Translations under genes and position numbers: made by a program | The notes under the pieces: model-generated | Seen by the model: the letters and a program-made list of their open reading frames with translations, nothing else | The model's database searches: none | Told to the model about the DNA's origin: nothing | In this document: positions 1 to 8,674 of the stretch, one piece after another | Position numbering within the stretch: position 1 is the stretch's first letter | Layout of the letters: the number at the start of each line of letters is the position of its first letter | Assembly: GCA_022833215.1 (NCBI GenBank) | Contig: JAIPUZ010000076.1 | Span: forward strand, 1 to 62,872 | Length of the DNA stretch: 62,872 nucleotides | Source: Mesorhizobium sp. | GTDB lineage: Bacteria; Pseudomonadota; Alphaproteobacteria; Rhizobiales; Rhizobiaceae | Reading direction: 5' to 3'

Positions 1-611
1 AGACCGACACGGTCGCCTTCACGCCTTACGCAACCATCAAGGACGCGCTGGGCATGATCGTGTTCCTGATCTTCTTCGCCTACTTCATCTTCTACATGCC
101 GAACTATCTCGGCCATCCGGACAACTACATCCAGGCCGATCCGCTGAAGACGCCGGCTCACATCGTTCCGGAATGGTACTTCCTGCCGTTCTACGCGATC
201 CTGCGCGCCATCACCTTCAACATCGGCCCGATCGACTCCAAGCTGGGCGGCGTTCTAGCCATGTTCGGCGCCATCGCGGTGCTGTTCGTGGTGCCGTGGC
301 TCGACACGTCGAAGGTCCGTTCGGCGGTCTATCGTCCGTGGTACCGGCTGTTCTTCTGGATTTTCCTGATCGACTGCATTTTCCTCGGCTGGCTGGGATC
401 GCGTCCGGCGGAAGGCTCCTACGTCATCATGGCGCAGATCGCGACGCTCTATTATTTCGGGTTCTTTATCGTGATCATGCCGGTTCTGGGTCTGATAGAG
501 ACGCCACGGCGTCTGCCCAACTCGATCACCGAGGCGGTGCTGGAAAAGAACAAGGCCGGTGGCGCCGTTCATCCCGAGGGCGCTGCCGCGTCTCCGGAAA
601 TCCGAGGCTAA
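1..611 (+). CDS. petB: Cytochrome b of the bc1 complex, C-terminal part
   Basis: Only the 3' part is present; the frame is open from base 3 and gives about the last 200 residues. Cytochrome b is the quinone-binding membrane subunit of the cytochrome bc1 complex (complex III), passing electrons from ubiquinol towards cytochrome c1. The Qo-site PEWY motif lies at 168-179 inside '[15 protein letters not shown]', followed by further hydrophobic helices and a short polar tail. Cytochrome c1 starts 29 bases downstream on the same strand, the normal petABC order; petA and the start of petB lie off the left edge. Confidence 0.97.
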   Translation, partial: TDTVAFTPYATIKDALGMIVFLIFFAYFIFYMPNYLGHPDNYIQADPLKTPAHIVPEWYFLPFYAILRAITFNIGPIDSKLGGVLAMFGAIAVLFVVPWLDTSKVRSAVYRPWYRLFFWIFLIDCIFLGWLGSRPAEGSYVIMAQIATLYYFGFFIVIMPVLGLIETPRRLPNSITEAVLEKNKAGGAVHPEGAAASPEIRG

Positions 612-640
612 GCGAAGAGTCTTTCGAGAGGAATTTGGGT

Positions 641-1498
641 ATGAAGAAGATTCTCGCTTCTCTGGCAGCCATAGGCTTCGTGATGGCCGCGGGTGCAGCC
701 ATCGCACAGGACGACGAGCACAGTGCCGCCGAGCCGACGCATTTCCCCATCCACAAGCCCAAGCAGGTGGAGTGGAGCTTTGCGGGTCCGTTCGGCACCT
801 ACGACAAGGCGCAGCTTCAGCGTGGCCTCAAGGTCTACAAGGAAGTCTGCTCCGCGTGTCACTCCATGGATCTGGTTGCATTCCGTACGCTTGAGGATCT
901 CGGCTATTCGGAGGCGCAGGTGAAGGCATTCGCCGCCGAGTACACCATCGAGGACGGCCCGAACGACGACGGCGACATGTTCGAGCGTCCGGGGCTGCCG
1001 TCCGACTATTTCACGCCGCCCTTCCCGAACATGCAGGCGGCCGCGGCCTCCAATGGCGGAGCGGCTCCGCCGGACTTCTCGCTTATCGCGAAGGCGCGCG
1101 GCGTCGAGCGCGGTTTCCCGACCTTCATTTTCGACATCTTCACACAATATGCCGAAAACGGTCCGGACTACATCTATTCGCTGCTGACCGGCTACGACGA
1201 GGAGCCGCCGGCAGGCATGGAGATCGCCGAAGGCACGCACTACAATCCATACTTCATCGGCGGCAAGTCGCTGGCCATGGCTGCGCCGCTGTCCGACGAC
1301 CAGGTGACCTATGACGACGGCGCGCCGCAGACCGTCGACCAGTATGCGCGCGACGTGTCCGCCTTCCTGATGTGGGCGGCCGAGCCGCATCTGGAGAGCC
1401 GTAAGAAGACTGGCTTCCGGGTGATGGTCTTCCTGATCCTGTTTGCGGGGCTCATGTATGCCACCAAGCGCAGGGTGTGGGCCAACGTTCCCCACTGA
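641..1498 (+). CDS. petC: Cytochrome c1 of the bc1 complex
   Basis: A 285-residue periplasm-facing haem protein anchored in the inner membrane; it carries electrons from the Rieske protein to soluble cytochrome c. It has a Sec signal peptide (MKKILASLAAIGFVMAAGAA...), the haem c attachment motif CSACH near residue 70, the probable axial methionine in 'SLAMAAPLSDD', and a C-terminal membrane anchor (VMVFLILFAGLMYA) followed by basic residues. An in-frame open stretch runs upstream into petB, but the ATG at 641 with a GAGAGGA ribosome site gives the proper signal peptide. It is cotranscribed with petB and followed by a strong terminator. Confidence 0.97.
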   Translation: MKKILASLAAIGFVMAAGAAIAQDDEHSAAEPTHFPIHKPKQVEWSFAGPFGTYDKAQLQRGLKVYKEVCSACHSMDLVAFRTLEDLGYSEAQVKAFAAEYTIEDGPNDDGDMFERPGLPSDYFTPPFPNMQAAAASNGGAAPPDFSLIAKARGVERGFPTFIFDIFTQYAENGPDYIYSLLTGYDEEPPAGMEIAEGTHYNPYFIGGKSLAMAAPLSDDQVTYDDGAPQTVDQYARDVSAFLMWAAEPHLESRKKTGFRVMVFLILFAGLMYATKRRVWANVPH

Positions 1499-1524
1499 GC
1501 CGGTCGTCCGGTGATCAAAAAATG

Positions 1525-1549
1525 AAAGGGCGCTGCTTGGCGCCCTTTT
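1525..1549 (+). terminator. Rho-independent terminator after petC
   Basis: A perfect 9-bp stem (AAAGGGCGC / GCGCCCTTT) with a 6-base loop, ending in a T-rich run (TTTTCTTTT), lies 27 bases after the petC stop. It closes the bc1 operon before apt. Confidence 0.85.
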
Positions 1550-1597
1550 CTTTTGCTCCGAACCCCCGCAACATCAGCGCGAAACCGGAATTCGTTC

Positions 1598-2143
1598 ATG
1601 ACGTCTTCGACTGCCGAAAAACTTCTCGCCGCAATCCGCACCATCCCCGACTATCCGAAGCCGGGCGTCCAGTTTCGCGACATAACCACGCTTCTGGGAA
1701 ATGCCAATGCCTTCGCCACGGCCGTGGAGGGGCTGGCACAGCCATTCATCGGCACTGGCATCGACAAGATCGCAGGGATAGAGGCGCGTGGCTTCATTCT
1801 TGGGGGTGCCGTCGCACACCGACTCTGCGCCGGCTTCGTGCCGATCCGCAAGAAGGGCAAGCTGCCGCATGACATCGTGCGGGTCGCGTACAGTCTCGAA
1901 TACGGGCTCGACGAGATGGAGATGCACCGTGACGGTGTCAAACCCGGCGAAAAGGTGATCCTGATCGACGATCTGATTGCCACGGGCGGAACGGCCGAAG
2001 CCGCGGTGAAGCTGCTCGGCCAGATCGGCGCGGATATAGTGGCCGCCTGCTTCGTCATCGACCTGCCGGACCTTGGCGGCCGCAGCAAGCTGGAAGCGCT
2101 TGGCGTGCCTGTCCGCACGCTCATTGCGTTCGAAGGCGAGTAG
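1598..2143 (+). CDS. apt: Adenine phosphoribosyltransferase
   Basis: A 181-residue cytosolic purine-salvage enzyme that makes AMP and pyrophosphate from adenine and PRPP. The family signature is complete: N-terminal '[18 protein letters not shown]', the central '[14 protein letters not shown]', and the PRPP loop '[16 protein letters not shown]'. Length is normal for bacterial Apt. The ATG at 1598 puts the conserved PDYPKPG segment about 18 residues in, as expected; the longer open frame upstream crosses the petC terminator and is not credible. It is a single-gene unit. Confidence 0.96.
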   Translation: MTSSTAEKLLAAIRTIPDYPKPGVQFRDITTLLGNANAFATAVEGLAQPFIGTGIDKIAGIEARGFILGGAVAHRLCAGFVPIRKKGKLPHDIVRVAYSLEYGLDEMEMHRDGVKPGEKVILIDDLIATGGTAEAAVKLLGQIGADIVAACFVIDLPDLGGRSKLEALGVPVRTLIAFEGE

Positions 2144-2221
2144 CACCACAATCTGCGGCCGGGTTCGGCGTTGCAGAAGCATAGGGGCGGTGCTTGCGTG
2201 CTCCGGGGCTGAAGCACTGCC

Positions 2222-2326
2222 GTTAGATCATTTCATCGTTTCACGGAATAGATGAAATGATCTAACTGTTTGTTTATGCTGCATTTGTGCGACGCCAAAT
2301 GTTTCCATTTGGCTGCAAAATGCTCT
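2222..2326. repeat. Composite palindromic intergenic element (RIME-like)
   Basis: There are two palindromes side by side. The first is a perfect 16-bp inverted repeat (2222-2237 GTTAGATCATTTCATC with 2251-2266) around a 13-base loop. The second is GCCAAATG-TTTC-CATTTGGC (2294-2313) nested between GCATTT (2281-2286) and AAATGC (2318-2323). The element ends in AAAATGCTCT. The layout resembles the mosaic intergenic palindromes of rhizobia (RIME type); copy number cannot be judged from one window. Confidence 0.6.
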
Positions 2327-2340
2327 AGTTGCGCTTTGCC

Positions 2341-2820
2341 TTATGCAGGCTCGTTTCCGACCTTCACAAGGAGGGCGTTTTCGAACTCCAGCACCTTGGC
2401 GCCCTTGTCGTCGAAAGCTTCGCCCCGCACGTCGAGCAATATCCAGCCCGGCCGCGACGCGAGCGGGCGATACCCCAGATCGGTGCGGGAAAAGGTTATG
2501 GTCTGTCCGGCATGGACGGGCCTGAGCCATTTCAGATCGCGGAAGCCGGGCGAGGGGCCGAATTCCGGCGCAGGTCCCTCACCCTTCCAGTTCGCGACAG
2601 CGGCCTTCCGATCGAGGGCGTTGAAACGCATCCACATGGATGCGGTATGCCAGCCCGAGGCGCACAGCCCGCCCAGCACGCTGTTGCGCGCGGCCTCTTC
2701 GTCCATGTGGAAGGGTTGTGGATCGAACTTTGCCGCAAACGCCTTGATCTCCTGCGCCTGAAACGTGTGAGCGCCCAGTGTCCGGCTCACGCCGATGCTG
2801 AAGAATTCATTCAGGCTCAT
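2341..2820 (-). CDS. MaoC-like hotdog-fold protein (distal of tandem pair)
   Basis: 159 residues of the MaoC/(R)-hydratase hotdog family; members hydrate or dehydrate acyl-CoA thioesters. The family segment 'FAAKFDPQPFHMDEEAARNS' near residues 28-47 is present, followed by 'VLGGLCASGWHTASMWMR'. The hydratase Asp/His pair is matched by D in 'KFDPQPFH' and the nearby H. Its ATG overlaps the stop of the upstream paralogue (ATGA at 2817-2820), so the two are translationally coupled and may form a heterodimer. The substrate is unknown. Confidence 0.85.
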   Translation of the reverse strand: MSLNEFFSIGVSRTLGAHTFQAQEIKAFAAKFDPQPFHMDEEAARNSVLGGLCASGWHTASMWMRFNALDRKAAVANWKGEGPAPEFGPSPGFRDLKWLRPVHAGQTITFSRTDLGYRPLASRPGWILLDVRGEAFDDKGAKVLEFENALLVKVGNEPA

Positions 2821-3278
2821 CAGGCGGCCTCCCGGCTCAGAAACATGCCCGTGTTCTGCAACTCGAACACGCTTTCACCGCGCTGATTGATCATCTCCGC
2901 ACGCATGGTCACAAATCCGAGGCCGGGACGGGAAGACGAAAGCCGTTTGCCCAGTATTCTGGAACGGGCGGTCAAGGTGTCGCCGGCAAGCACCGGATTC
3001 TTCCATTTAACCTGATCGATGCCCGGCGAACCCTGTGAGGTGGAGTCGAGCAGGAAGGCGTCGCACATCAGGCGCATGAAGATGCAGCAGGTATGCCAGC
3101 CGGAGGCCGCCAGTCCGCCGAGCACGCTCGCCTTGCCGGCTTCCTCGTCGAGATGCATGGGTTGGGGGTCGAATTCCGAGGCGAATTCGATGATTTCCCC
3201 GGCCGTCACCAGCTTGGAGCCGAGATCGAGCGATGTGCCGACCTCGAAATCCTCATAGGCCCATTTCTTTCCAGCCAT
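2820..3278 (-). CDS. MaoC-like hotdog-fold protein (proximal of tandem pair)
   Basis: 152 residues, the paralogue of the next gene. Both carry 'FDPQP.H.DEEA...VLGGL.ASGWHT' at the same depth, so the pair arose by duplication. The conserved Asp/His of the family active site are present in 'FASEFDPQPMHLDEEA'. I chose ATG 3278 (MAGKKWAYEDFEVG), which matches how family members begin; a TTG at 3296 is in frame but unnecessary. It is the first gene of a two-gene minus-strand operon. The substrate (acyl-CoA or related thioester) is not deducible. Confidence 0.85.
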   Translation of the reverse strand: MAGKKWAYEDFEVGTSLDLGSKLVTAGEIIEFASEFDPQPMHLDEEAGKASVLGGLAASGWHTCCIFMRLMCDAFLLDSTSQGSPGIDQVKWKNPVLAGDTLTARSRILGKRLSSSRPGLGFVTMRAEMINQRGESVFELQNTGMFLSREAA

Positions 3279-3600
3279 TCGTGGAATCCCGTTCAATCTT
3301 GTACGATCACCATGAATGCTGCCGATGCTTTTCGCAAGCCGGTTTCAGCGGCGTTGTCAGCGTGCGACCTATCTGGTGTCCAATGCATATGGAAACTCGA
3401 AATTCCTCAGGGCAGGAGGTTTTTTTGCGATCGGGGGCCGGATGCGAATGGAGACCGCCACAGGTCCAGTTGGCCCGAACCGGATGGGACAAGCCTCGAT
3501 TTCGCGGATATCGCCAAAGGCCGCATTGTGTTTGGCCGATCGGCTCACTAAACAAGTTGCCGTGGCAGGTCTGCTGCTTCCAGCAAGGATCGATACAGCG
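3279..3600. other. Gene-free spacer
   Basis: 322 bases between the divergent MaoC operon and the EamA transporter gene. A plus-strand frame is open through it into the transporter, but the translation is not protein-like and has no membrane character. An AAGGA ribosome site immediately before 3601 marks the real start. Promoters for both directions should lie here; I saw no convincing box or repeat. Confidence 0.5.
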
Positions 3601-4539
3601 ATGTCAGTTTCGGCCGATAGTGCACATTCGGCGGCCGGTACAATGTGGCCGGCGCTTATTGCCCTCGTCGCCGGCGCGCTGGCCATGGCGATCTCACCGA
3701 TTCTGGTGCGGCTTTCCGACGTCGGTCCATTCGCAAGCGCTTTCTACCGCGTGTTCCTAGCGTTGCCGTTTCTTTTTGCGTGGATGCAGATCGAGCAGCG
3801 GCACGGCAAATCGGCTGTACCGAAAAAGCGGTTCTCGCCGGCAGTGATCGCGACCGGCCTTGCGTTCGCGGGCGACCTGTTTTTCTGGCATCTGGCCATT
3901 CTCAATACAACCATTGCCAACTCCACCTTCTTCGCCACCACCGCACCGATCTGGGTCGGTCTGCTTGGATGGATCGTTCTCGGCCGCCGCGTCACCTCGG
4001 CGACGGCCGTGGGCCTTGTCTTCTGTCTTGCCGGCGGCGGGGCGCTGGTCTGGCGATCTTTCGAATTGTCACCCGACCATCTGCTCGGTGATTTCTACGG
4101 CGCGCTCACGGGCCTGTTCTTCGGCATCTACTTCCTTACGGTTGAGCGGGCGAGGGAAACCGAGGGCGCAGCATGGATCACCTTTCATATGAGCGTGATC
4201 ACCGCGGCCCTGCTTGCTCTGGCGGCAGCGGGTGCCTGGATATTCTACGGCCAGCAGATGTTTCCGTCGAATGCCACAGGCTGGCTGGTTCTGGTGTGTC
4301 TCGCCGCGATCAGCCATGTGGGAGGCCAGGGGCTGCTTTCCTATGCCCTCGGAACCCTGCCTTCGATGTTCTCCTCGCTGGTGATCTTCATGGAGGCGCT
4401 GGTGGCCTCGGCGCTTGCATGGCTCATTCTTGGCGAAGCCATCACGCCGCTTCAGGGGCTTGGCGGCCTGACCATCCTCTTCGGCATCTGGCTGGCAAGG
4501 CCGCAGGCACGGGCCGGCAAGAACGGCAGGACAAAGTAG
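3601..4539 (+). CDS. EamA/DMT-family transporter
   Basis: 312 residues with ten predicted hydrophobic segments in two EamA repeats (about residues 15-145 and 160-300), typical of drug/metabolite exporters of the inner membrane. It begins 'MSVSADSAHSAAGTMWPALIALVAG' in part, with the first helix at residues ~15-33. The ATG at 3601 has an AAGGA ribosome site about 12 bases upstream. The substrate is unknown. It is a single plus-strand gene converging on ychF, whose stop lies 22 bases away. Confidence 0.88.
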   Translation: MSVSADSAHSAAGTMWPALIALVAGALAMAISPILVRLSDVGPFASAFYRVFLALPFLFAWMQIEQRHGKSAVPKKRFSPAVIATGLAFAGDLFFWHLAILNTTIANSTFFATTAPIWVGLLGWIVLGRRVTSATAVGLVFCLAGGGALVWRSFELSPDHLLGDFYGALTGLFFGIYFLTVERARETEGAAWITFHMSVITAALLALAAAGAWIFYGQQMFPSNATGWLVLVCLAAISHVGGQGLLSYALGTLPSMFSSLVIFMEALVASALAWLILGEAITPLQGLGGLTILFGIWLARPQARAGKNGRTK

Positions 4540-4561
4540 TAGGCTGTGCCGGCCGGCCCGG

Positions 4562-5665
4562 TCAGGTGTTGAACTTGAACATCATCACGTCGCCATCCTG
4601 AACGACATATTCCTTGCCTTCGTCGCGGGCTTTGCCTGCCTCCTTGGCGGCGACCTCGCCGCCGAGCGTCACGAAGTCGTCATAGGCGATGGTCTGGGCG
4701 CGGATGAAACCGCGCTCGAAGTCTGTGTGGATGACGCCGGCGGCCTGTGGGGCCCGGGTGCCCCGCTCGATGGTCCAGGCGCGCGTTTCCTTCGGGCCGG
4801 CGGTGAAATAGGTGATGAGGTGCAGGAGTTCGTAGCCGGCCCGGATCAGGCGGTCGAGCCCCGGTTCCTCAAGACCCATGGATGACAGGAATTCCTGCGC
4901 CTCCTCATCGGGAAGCTGGGCCACTTCGGCCTCGATCGCGGCGGAAATGATGACCACGCGGGCGCCTTGCGCTTCCGCCATCTTTTCCACGGCTCCGGTG
5001 TGCTCGTTGCCGTCGGCTGCATCGCCTTCGGCGACGTTGCAGACATAGAGGACGGGGTGCGAGGTGAGCAGATTGAGACCCCTGAGGATGCGCAGGTCCT
5101 CTGCCGCGATGCCGTCGAGCAGAATGCGGGTGGGCTTGCCGCCCTGCAGCAGCTCCAGCGCCTGCTCCATCATCGGCAGGACGGTGATGGATTCCTTGTC
5201 CTTTCCGGTGGCGCGTTTGCGGGTCTGCACGATACGCCGTTCGAGGCTTTCCAGATCGGCCAGCATCAGCTCGGTCTCTACCGTCTCGGCATCGGCAACA
5301 GGATCGATGCGACCTTCGACATGGGTGATGTCGTCATCCTCGAAGCAGCGCAGCACATGCACGATGGCGTCGACCTCGCGGATATTGGCGAGGAACTGGT
5401 TGCCCAGCCCTTCGCCTTTGGAGGCGCCGCGCACCAGGCCGGCGATATCGACGAAGGAAATGCGGGTCGGGATGATTTCCTTCGATCCCGCCGCCGCGGC
5501 AATTTTCTGCAGGCGGGGATCGGGAACCGCCACCTCGCCGGTATTGGGTTCGATCGTGCAGAACGGATAGTTGGCTGCCTGCGCGGCAGCGGTCCTGGTC
5601 AGCGCGTTGAAGAGCGTCGACTTGCCGACATTGGGCAGGCCGACGATGCCGCATTTGAAACCCAT
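4562..5665 (-). CDS. ychF: Ribosome-associated Obg-family ATPase YchF (OLA1)
   Basis: 367 residues. YchF/OLA1 is a universally conserved P-loop protein of the Obg group that prefers ATP over GTP and associates with ribosomes; it is linked to stress and redox responses. Visible features are the P-loop 'GIVGLPNVGKSTLFNAL' at the N-terminus, the 'DIAGLVRGASKGEGLGNQFL' switch segment, the altered base-specificity motif 'NVAEGD' instead of NKxD, and a C-terminal TGS domain ending 'YVVQDGDVMMFKFN'. It is the last gene of rplY-pth-ychF, 81 bases after pth. Confidence 0.96.
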   Translation of the reverse strand: MGFKCGIVGLPNVGKSTLFNALTRTAAAQAANYPFCTIEPNTGEVAVPDPRLQKIAAAAGSKEIIPTRISFVDIAGLVRGASKGEGLGNQFLANIREVDAIVHVLRCFEDDDITHVEGRIDPVADAETVETELMLADLESLERRIVQTRKRATGKDKESITVLPMMEQALELLQGGKPTRILLDGIAAEDLRILRGLNLLTSHPVLYVCNVAEGDAADGNEHTGAVEKMAEAQGARVVIISAAIEAEVAQLPDEEAQEFLSSMGLEEPGLDRLIRAGYELLHLITYFTAGPKETRAWTIERGTRAPQAAGVIHTDFERGFIRAQTIAYDDFVTLGGEVAAKEAGKARDEGKEYVVQDGDVMMFKFNT

Positions 5666-5746
5666 GATTTACTGATCCTGTCCTGCTGGGGAAGTATTCC
5701 CGGCTATGGTCGATAGGGCGGCCGCTCGTCAAGGTCGCGCAAGCTG

Positions 5747-6472
5747 TTACTTGCCGAGCAACTTCCTGAGCATGGCGGCCATCGGCCCGTCTTCCGGGAT
5801 CTTGACGTTCGATGTCTGCTGGCGCGCCGGTCTTATGTGGCTCTGTGCCTTGGGAGCAGCGCTCTTCGGCGGAGGTGTATCATGCTCGCCCGTCGGCTGG
5901 AGCCTGTCGCGCAGCGCCAGCGTGATCCGGTTCATGAACGAGTTGTCGTCACCTTTGGCGATCAGGCCGGCATTGTCACCGATTGCATCGATCAGCACGT
6001 CCAGCCATTCACGCTCGCTTTTGGAGAAGTCTCCAAGCACATGGCCATGCACCATCTCCCTGACGCCGGGATGGCCGACACCGATGCGCACACGGCGGTA
6101 GTTTCTGCCGATGTGCTGGTCGAGCGAGCGGATGCCGTTGTGTCCGCCTGCACCGCCGCCCGTCTTCACCCGCACCTTGCCGGGTTCGAGGTCGATCTCG
6201 TCATAGAAAACTGTGACCGCGGAGGGATCGAGCTTGTAGAAGCGCATCGCCTCGCCGACCGACTGGCCTGAAAGATTCATGAAGGTCTGGGGCTTTACCA
6301 GCAGAACCTTCTGGCCTTCGAGCTTTCCTTCTGCGATCTCGGCGTGGAACTTGCGCGTCCAGGGCGAAAAGGAATGGCGGCGGGCAATCGCGTCCGCCGC
6401 CATGAAGCCGACATTGTGCCGGTTGTTCGCGTATTTCGCGCCCGGATTGCCGAGGCCCACAAAGAGCAGCAT
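5747..6472 (-). CDS. pth: Peptidyl-tRNA hydrolase
   Basis: 241 residues. Pth releases tRNA from peptidyl-tRNAs that drop off the ribosome and is essential in bacteria. Landmarks are '[20 protein letters not shown]' with the catalytic His, '[13 protein letters not shown]', 'YDEIDL' with the catalytic Asp, and '[12 protein letters not shown]'. The C-terminal ~50 residues form a charged, low-complexity tail beyond the enzyme core, common in rhizobial Pth. ATG 6472 gives the canonical start [11 protein letters not shown]. It lies 22 bases after the rplY stop. Confidence 0.96.
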   Translation of the reverse strand: MLLFVGLGNPGAKYANNRHNVGFMAADAIARRHSFSPWTRKFHAEIAEGKLEGQKVLLVKPQTFMNLSGQSVGEAMRFYKLDPSAVTVFYDEIDLEPGKVRVKTGGGAGGHNGIRSLDQHIGRNYRRVRIGVGHPGVREMVHGHVLGDFSKSEREWLDVLIDAIGDNAGLIAKGDDNSFMNRITLALRDRLQPTGEHDTPPPKSAAPKAQSHIRPARQQTSNVKIPEDGPMAAMLRKLLGK

Positions 6473-6494
6473 CGTCAGCCTCCGGGCGTTGAGA

Positions 6495-7112
6495 TTACTT
6501 CTCTTCGCCGGCAGCAGCCTCGTCGCCATCGGCCTCGGACTTGGCAGCGGCGGAACCGGCAATGGTTGCCACGGTGAAGTCGCGGTCGGCGATGACTGGC
6601 GTGATGCCTTCCGGAACCGGGATCTTGGAGATGTGGATCACATCGCCGATCTCGGTGCCGTCCAGATCGACAACGATCGAATCCGGAATCTTGTCGGCCG
6701 GGCAAACGAATTCGACTTCGTGGCGGACGACGTTGAGCACGCCACCGCGCTTGAGGCCCGGCGACTTCTCTTCGTTGATGAAGTGCACCGGAATGTTGAC
6801 GGTCACCTCGGTCTTGGCGCTGACGCGCAGGAAGTCGACATGCAGCGGGAAGTCGCGAACGGCGTCGAGCTGGTAGTCCTTCGGCAGAACGCGGATTTTC
6901 TTGCCGTCCACGTCGATGGTGGCAACGGTGGTCATGAAGCCGCCGCCGTGGATCTTGTAGAAGATGTCCTTGTAGGACACGACAATGGCCAGGGGAGGCT
7001 GCTTGTCGCCGTAGATGACTGCGGGAATCTTGCCTTCACGGCGAATGGCACGGGCGGACCCCTTACCGACCCTGTCGCGCGTTTCGGCCTTGAGCTCGTA
7101 GCTGGTGCTCAT
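6495..7112 (-). CDS. rplY: 50S ribosomal protein L25/general stress protein Ctc
   Basis: 205 residues: an N-terminal 5S-rRNA-binding L25 domain (about 1-95, '[20 protein letters not shown]') joined to a C-terminal CTC/TL5 beta domain and an Ala/Glu-rich acidic tail. This is the long, two-domain form found outside enterics. I chose ATG 7112 ([10 protein letters not shown]) because AAAGGAA sits just upstream; an in-frame ATG at 7127 precedes that ribosome site. It is the promoter-proximal gene of the conserved rplY-pth-ychF translation operon. Confidence 0.95.
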   Translation of the reverse strand: MSTSYELKAETRDRVGKGSARAIRREGKIPAVIYGDKQPPLAIVVSYKDIFYKIHGGGFMTTVATIDVDGKKIRVLPKDYQLDAVRDFPLHVDFLRVSAKTEVTVNIPVHFINEEKSPGLKRGGVLNVVRHEVEFVCPADKIPDSIVVDLDGTEIGDVIHISKIPVPEGITPVIADRDFTVATIAGSAAAKSEADGDEAAAGEEK

Positions 7113-7345
7113 GGCATTTCCTTTCATAGTGTGCGGAGCGTCTGCGGCGAAATGTTTCGGGCGCAAACGTGGAAGACACCATTCCCGAAATGCGGCACGC
7201 CTGCGGTGCAGGTGGCGGCGGTACGGGAAGACGGGCTTCGACCGCGTTGCCTCCAAGGGTGTCTACGCGGCTGGCGGCTCTATAACGGAACGGACTTTTT
7301 TTCGCAAGGCCGCGGGCGAAAACGCCGCGGCCTCGCTTGCCGGTC

Positions 7346-8590
7346 TCAGGCCCGCAGTGCCCGCGCCTGCTTCATGTTTGGCAGGAACACGGTCAGAAGC
7401 CCAAGCAGGGGCAGGTACGAGCAGAGACGGTAGACATATTCGATGCCCCTGGCATCCGCGACCACGCCCAGAAGGGCCGCGGCAATGCCGCCCATGCCGA
7501 AGGCGAAGCCGAAGAAGATGCCGGCGATCATGCCGACCCGTCCGGGTACAAGCTCCTGCGCGAACACGACGATGTTGGAAAAGGCGGACGACATGATCAG
7601 GCCGATGATGATCGTGAGCACGATCGTCCACTCGTAATTCGCATAGGGCAAAGCCAGCGTGAAGGGGATGACGCCGACGATGGAGAACCAGATCATCGCC
7701 TTCTGGCCGAAGCGGTCGCCGAAGGGGCCGCCCAGCAGAATGCCGAGCGCGCAGGCGCCGAGGAAGGCGAAAAGCAGGATTTGCGACATCTGCACGGACA
7801 CGCCGAACTTCTCGATGACATAGAAGGTGTAGTAGCTGGAAAGACCGGCCATGTAGGCGTTTTTCGACAGCACCAGAATGGTGAGGACGACGAGCGCCCA
7901 GGCGACCCGCCTGCGTGGCAGGCTCAGGCCAGGTGCAACGGATTTCGCACTTGTCGCCATCCTCTCCTGAAACCGCTTGTACCAGTTGCCAACCTGGTAG
8001 AGCACGACGATGCCGAGCAGCGAACCGACGGCAAACCAGGCAACGCTCGTCTGGCCATACGGAACGACGATGAAGGCCGCCAGAAGCGGGCCGATGGCCT
8101 GGCCGGCATTGCCGCCGACCTGAAACAGCGATTGCGCCATTCCGTGCCGCCCGCCCGAGGCGAGACGTGCAATGCGGGAGGATTCGGGGTGAAATATGGA
8201 TGAGCCGATGCCGATCAGGGAAGCTCCGATGAGCAATATCCAGTAGTGGCCGGCATATGCCACCACGATCAGGCCGATCAGCGAGGCGGTCATGCCTACG
8301 GGGAGCGAGAACGGCATCGGCTTCTTGTCGGTGATCATGCCGACCACAGGCTGCAACAGCGAGGCCGTGAGCTGGAAGGTGAAAGTCAGCAGTCCGATCT
8401 GCCAGAAGTCGAGACCATAGTTGTCCTTCAGCAGCGGATAAATCGCCGAAAGCAGCGACTGCATGATGTCGTTGATGCCATGGCAAAGGCTAACCGCCAG
8501 AATCACGGTGAAGGCCGTGCCGGTGGCGGAGGCACTTTGGGCGGGCATGGCGGTCTCGGTCACTTCAGGCTCCCTGAATTCGGGCAACAT
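7346..8590 (-). CDS. MFS efflux transporter, fosmidomycin-resistance (Fsr) type
   Basis: 414 residues with twelve hydrophobic segments, an inner-membrane proton-driven efflux pump of the major facilitator superfamily. 'SLCHGINDIMQSLLSAIYPL' in helix 1 and 'GIGSSIFHPESSRIARLASG' in the first half are hallmarks of the Fsr/YfnC branch. The start is either 8590 (MLPEFREP) or 8548 (MPAQSAS); neither has a strong ribosome site. It is divergent from an AraC regulator 84 bases away, the arrangement of a pump with its own activator, similar to nimT/nimR in E. coli. The natural substrate is unknown. Confidence 0.9.
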   Translation of the reverse strand: MLPEFREPEVTETAMPAQSASATGTAFTVILAVSLCHGINDIMQSLLSAIYPLLKDNYGLDFWQIGLLTFTFQLTASLLQPVVGMITDKKPMPFSLPVGMTASLIGLIVVAYAGHYWILLIGASLIGIGSSIFHPESSRIARLASGGRHGMAQSLFQVGGNAGQAIGPLLAAFIVVPYGQTSVAWFAVGSLLGIVVLYQVGNWYKRFQERMATSAKSVAPGLSLPRRRVAWALVVLTILVLSKNAYMAGLSSYYTFYVIEKFGVSVQMSQILLFAFLGACALGILLGGPFGDRFGQKAMIWFSIVGVIPFTLALPYANYEWTIVLTIIIGLIMSSAFSNIVVFAQELVPGRVGMIAGIFFGFAFGMGGIAAALLGVVADARGIEYVYRLCSYLPLLGLLTVFLPNMKQARALRA

Positions 8591-8674
8591 ATGATCAAGC
8601 CGGGCTTATAGTCCGGTTGCAAAGCGTTTTCTTTCGTGGTTTGGTCCATTACTTTCGCAAGTGGGCCAATTCCA

